Origin: Luteimicrobium album | GTDB lineage: Bacteria; Actinomycetota; Actinomycetes; Actinomycetales; Cellulomonadaceae | DNA length: 64,000 nucleotides | Direction of reading: 5' to 3' | Assembly (NCBI RefSeq): GCF_030161555.1 | Contig: NZ_BSUK01000001.1 | Location: forward strand, 2,666,001-2,730,000 | Part shown: piece after piece, positions 62,465 through 64,000 of the stretch | Layout: every line of letters begins with the position of its first letter | How positions within the stretch are numbered: the stretch's first letter is position 1 | Notes under the pieces: generated by a model | What the model was told of the DNA's origin: nothing | Seen by the model: the letters and a program-made list of their open reading frames with translations, nothing else | The model's database searches: none | Position numbers and translations under genes: made by a program

Positions 62465-63634
62465 ATGGCGATCGCCGCACCCCCGTCCCCGCCCCGCCCC
62501 GCGACCCTGCCGGTGCGTCGCCCCCAGGACCGCGCCGTCGTCCGCCCGGCCCGCCCGGCCCGCTCGCCCCGCCCGGCGCGCGACCTGTTCGTGGACGTGG
62601 TCCGTGCGCTCGGCACGCTCGGCGTCATCGCCCTGCACTGGTCGATGGTCGACGCGTCCATCAGCGGCGGGTCCCTGCACGTGGGCAACGCCCTGGGCTC
62701 GGGCCCGGGCTGGCTCGTGACGTGGCTCATGCCCTTGCCGCTGCTGTTCTTCGCGGCAGGCGCGGCCGCGGGCCATGAGCGGCGAGCCACCACGCGCGGC
62801 ACCTGGGCCCTCACCGTCCATCGCGTGCGCAGGCTCGTCCGGCCGGTCGGCGTCCTCCTGGGGGTCTGGGCGCTCGCGGCGGTGGCGCTGCGGGCGCTCG
62901 GCGTGCCCGACGGCGTCGTCGTGCCCGTGCTGCACAAGGTCCCGCAGCCGTTGTGGTTCCTCGGCGTGTACCTGGCGCTCACGGCGGCGACGCCGCTCGT
63001 GGTGCGGGCCGTCCGACGGCTGGGGGAGCGGCTGCCGGCCGCCGTCGGGCTGGCCGCGGTCGCCGTCGTCGGGGTGGACTACCTCCGGATCGAGGCCGGG
63101 CACCCGGCGGCCGGCTGGGTGAACCTGCTCCTCGTGTGGCTGGTCCCGTTCGCGCTCGGCGTCGCGTGCGCCGAGGGCACCCTGACGCGTCGTCCGGCGG
63201 CGCTCGTTGCGGGCGCGATGGGCGGCGTCGCCGCGGCCGTGACGCTCATCGTCGCCGGCCCGTACCCGATCAGCCTCGTCGGGATGCCCGGCGACGCGAT
63301 CTCCAACCTCGCTCCGCCGACGGCGCCCGTGGCGGCCTTCGCCATCGCCCAGGTCTGCCTCGCCCTGCTCGCCCGGGACGCCCTGGCGCGCTGGGCGTCG
63401 GGCCGCGGTGCGCGTCTCGTCGCGTGGGTGAGCGCCCGCTCGATGACGCTCTACCTGTGGCACCTCACGGCGATGTTCGCGGTTGCAGGCGTCGTGATGC
63501 TCGGTATGCACGAGCGCCTGCCCGTGCCGTGGTCCGGCGACTGGTGGTCGACACGGCTCACCTGGTTCGCCGCGATGGCCGCCGCCCTCGGGGGACTCGT
63601 GGCGGTGTTCGGGCGGGTCGAGCGCCGACGGTGA
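62465..63634 (+). CDS. acyltransferase-3-like membrane protein
   Basis: A 389-residue protein. A Pro/Arg-rich cytoplasmic N-terminus of about 38 residues precedes DLFVDVVRALGTLGVIALHW, the first helix with its active-site-type His, then LPLLFFAAGAAAG and about nine more helices ending SMTLYLWHLTAMFAV. GGAG lies six bases before ATG 62465. It shows little direct resemblance to the acyltransferase upstream beyond the family plan. The acyl donor and acceptor are unknown. Confidence 0.83.
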   Translation: MAIAAPPSPPRPATLPVRRPQDRAVVRPARPARSPRPARDLFVDVVRALGTLGVIALHWSMVDASISGGSLHVGNALGSGPGWLVTWLMPLPLLFFAAGAAAGHERRATTRGTWALTVHRVRRLVRPVGVLLGVWALAAVALRALGVPDGVVVPVLHKVPQPLWFLGVYLALTAATPLVVRAVRRLGERLPAAVGLAAVAVVGVDYLRIEAGHPAAGWVNLLLVWLVPFALGVACAEGTLTRRPAALVAGAMGGVAAAVTLIVAGPYPISLVGMPGDAISNLAPPTAPVAAFAIAQVCLALLARDALARWASGRGARLVAWVSARSMTLYLWHLTAMFAVAGVVMLGMHERLPVPWSGDWWSTRLTWFAAMAAALGGLVAVFGRVERRR

Positions 63635-63649
63635 GCTGCGCCGTAGTCG

Positions 63650-64000
63650 TCAGCTCTTGGCCGTGAACGACGACACCCACGCCGCCGGGAACCCGAACTT
63701 GGCGCGGAGGGTCTCCGCCTTCCCTGTGATGCTCGCCTTCTTGCCCGACGTCGAGGTGGCGGTGAGCGTCTTCATCTGGCCGCTCGAGTATGTCGAGGAC
63801 ACGCTGATCGACTTCACGTCGGGCAGTCCGAACACCTTCTTCGCGGTGGCCTGCGACACGCTCCGTGTCCACGACGCGTACGAGTTGCCGGGAGCCTTGA
63901 GGCTCCAGGAGTCCGCGACCGACTGCTCGTACGGGACCTTCGCGACCCACACGTCCTGCGAGCTCGCCGTCCGCCCGCCCGACGACGAGTAGTAGTGCGT
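63650..64000 (-). CDS. SpoIID/LytB-domain protein, C-terminal part
   Basis: The last 116 residues of a protein that runs off the right edge. THYYSSSGGRTASSQDVW, VWVAKVPYEQSVADSWSLK and the C-terminal LRAKFGFPAAWVSSF are typical of SpoIID/LytB-domain proteins, which in spore formers are lytic transglycosylases and in other bacteria are cell-wall amidase enhancers or wall-binding proteins. The start lies outside the window. It is convergent with the acyltransferase at 62465 with 15 bases between the stops. Confidence 0.85.
   Translation of the reverse strand, partial: THYYSSSGGRTASSQDVWVAKVPYEQSVADSWSLKAPGNSYASWTRSVSQATAKKVFGLPDVKSISVSSTYSSGQMKTLTATSTSGKKASITGKAETLRAKFGFPAAWVSSFTAKS

Overview
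The window is from a very GC-rich genome with GTG/TTG starts, strong G/C bias at third codon positions and long spurious antisense frames. Gene content (teichoic-acid-type polymerases, a TagGH-like exporter, an ISL3 element, NADP-type glutamate dehydrogenase remains, an OpuA/ProU-like transporter, actinobacterial adenosylhomocysteinase) fits an actinobacterium. I infer Micrococcales, near Cellulomonadaceae or Promicromonosporaceae; no rRNA is present to prove it.

Layout. Positions 1-840 hold a decayed alpha/beta hydrolase. From about 1 to 39 kb there is one large cell-surface glycopolymer locus. It contains eight CDP-glycerol/CDP-polyol glycerophosphotransferase domains, three GT2 domains, a GlfT2-like galactofuranosyltransferase, a GT-D glycosyltransferase, a TagG/TagH-type ABC exporter, two versions of an IspD-like cytidylyltransferase plus SDR reductase module (split at 7335-8748, fused at 28974-30415), a LicC-like nucleotidyltransferase and a LicD protein with a discoidin-like domain. 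It also has a pyruvyl transferase, four acyltransferases and a secreted two-HKD phospholipase-D-like protein. A CDF metal transporter sits inside it. Read together, the cytidylyltransferase/reductase modules would make CDP-activated polyols, the GPT and GT proteins would polymerise and glycosylate, TagGH would export, and the acyl, pyruvyl and LicD enzymes would decorate a wall teichoic acid or teichulosonic-type polymer. The exact polymer cannot be read from sequence.

From 39 to 50 kb lies a group of secreted Lys/Thr-rich proteins with Ig-like or sunset-like domains and a secreted metzincin protease. One of two tandem paralogues is split by an ISL3 insertion (8-bp target duplication) and the other has a nonsense codon. 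A TauE/SafE permease and a heavily damaged glutamate dehydrogenase gene lie between them.

From 50 to 64 kb are housekeeping and regulatory genes: a glycine-betaine-type ABC operon, ahcY, an unrecognised membrane protein, a sensor kinase/response regulator pair, an AbiEi-like/DUF559 protein bracketed by two 128-bp inverted-repeat elements, two more acyltransferases and the end of a SpoIID/LytB-domain gene. Several long palindromes mark the intergenic gaps.

Quality warning: about twenty genes carry single-base frameshifts, nearly all a missing G or C in a short G/C run. I treat most as probable sequencing errors and annotate each as one gene spanning both frames. The hydrolase, gdhA, the IS-split gene and the nonsense gene look more genuinely broken.
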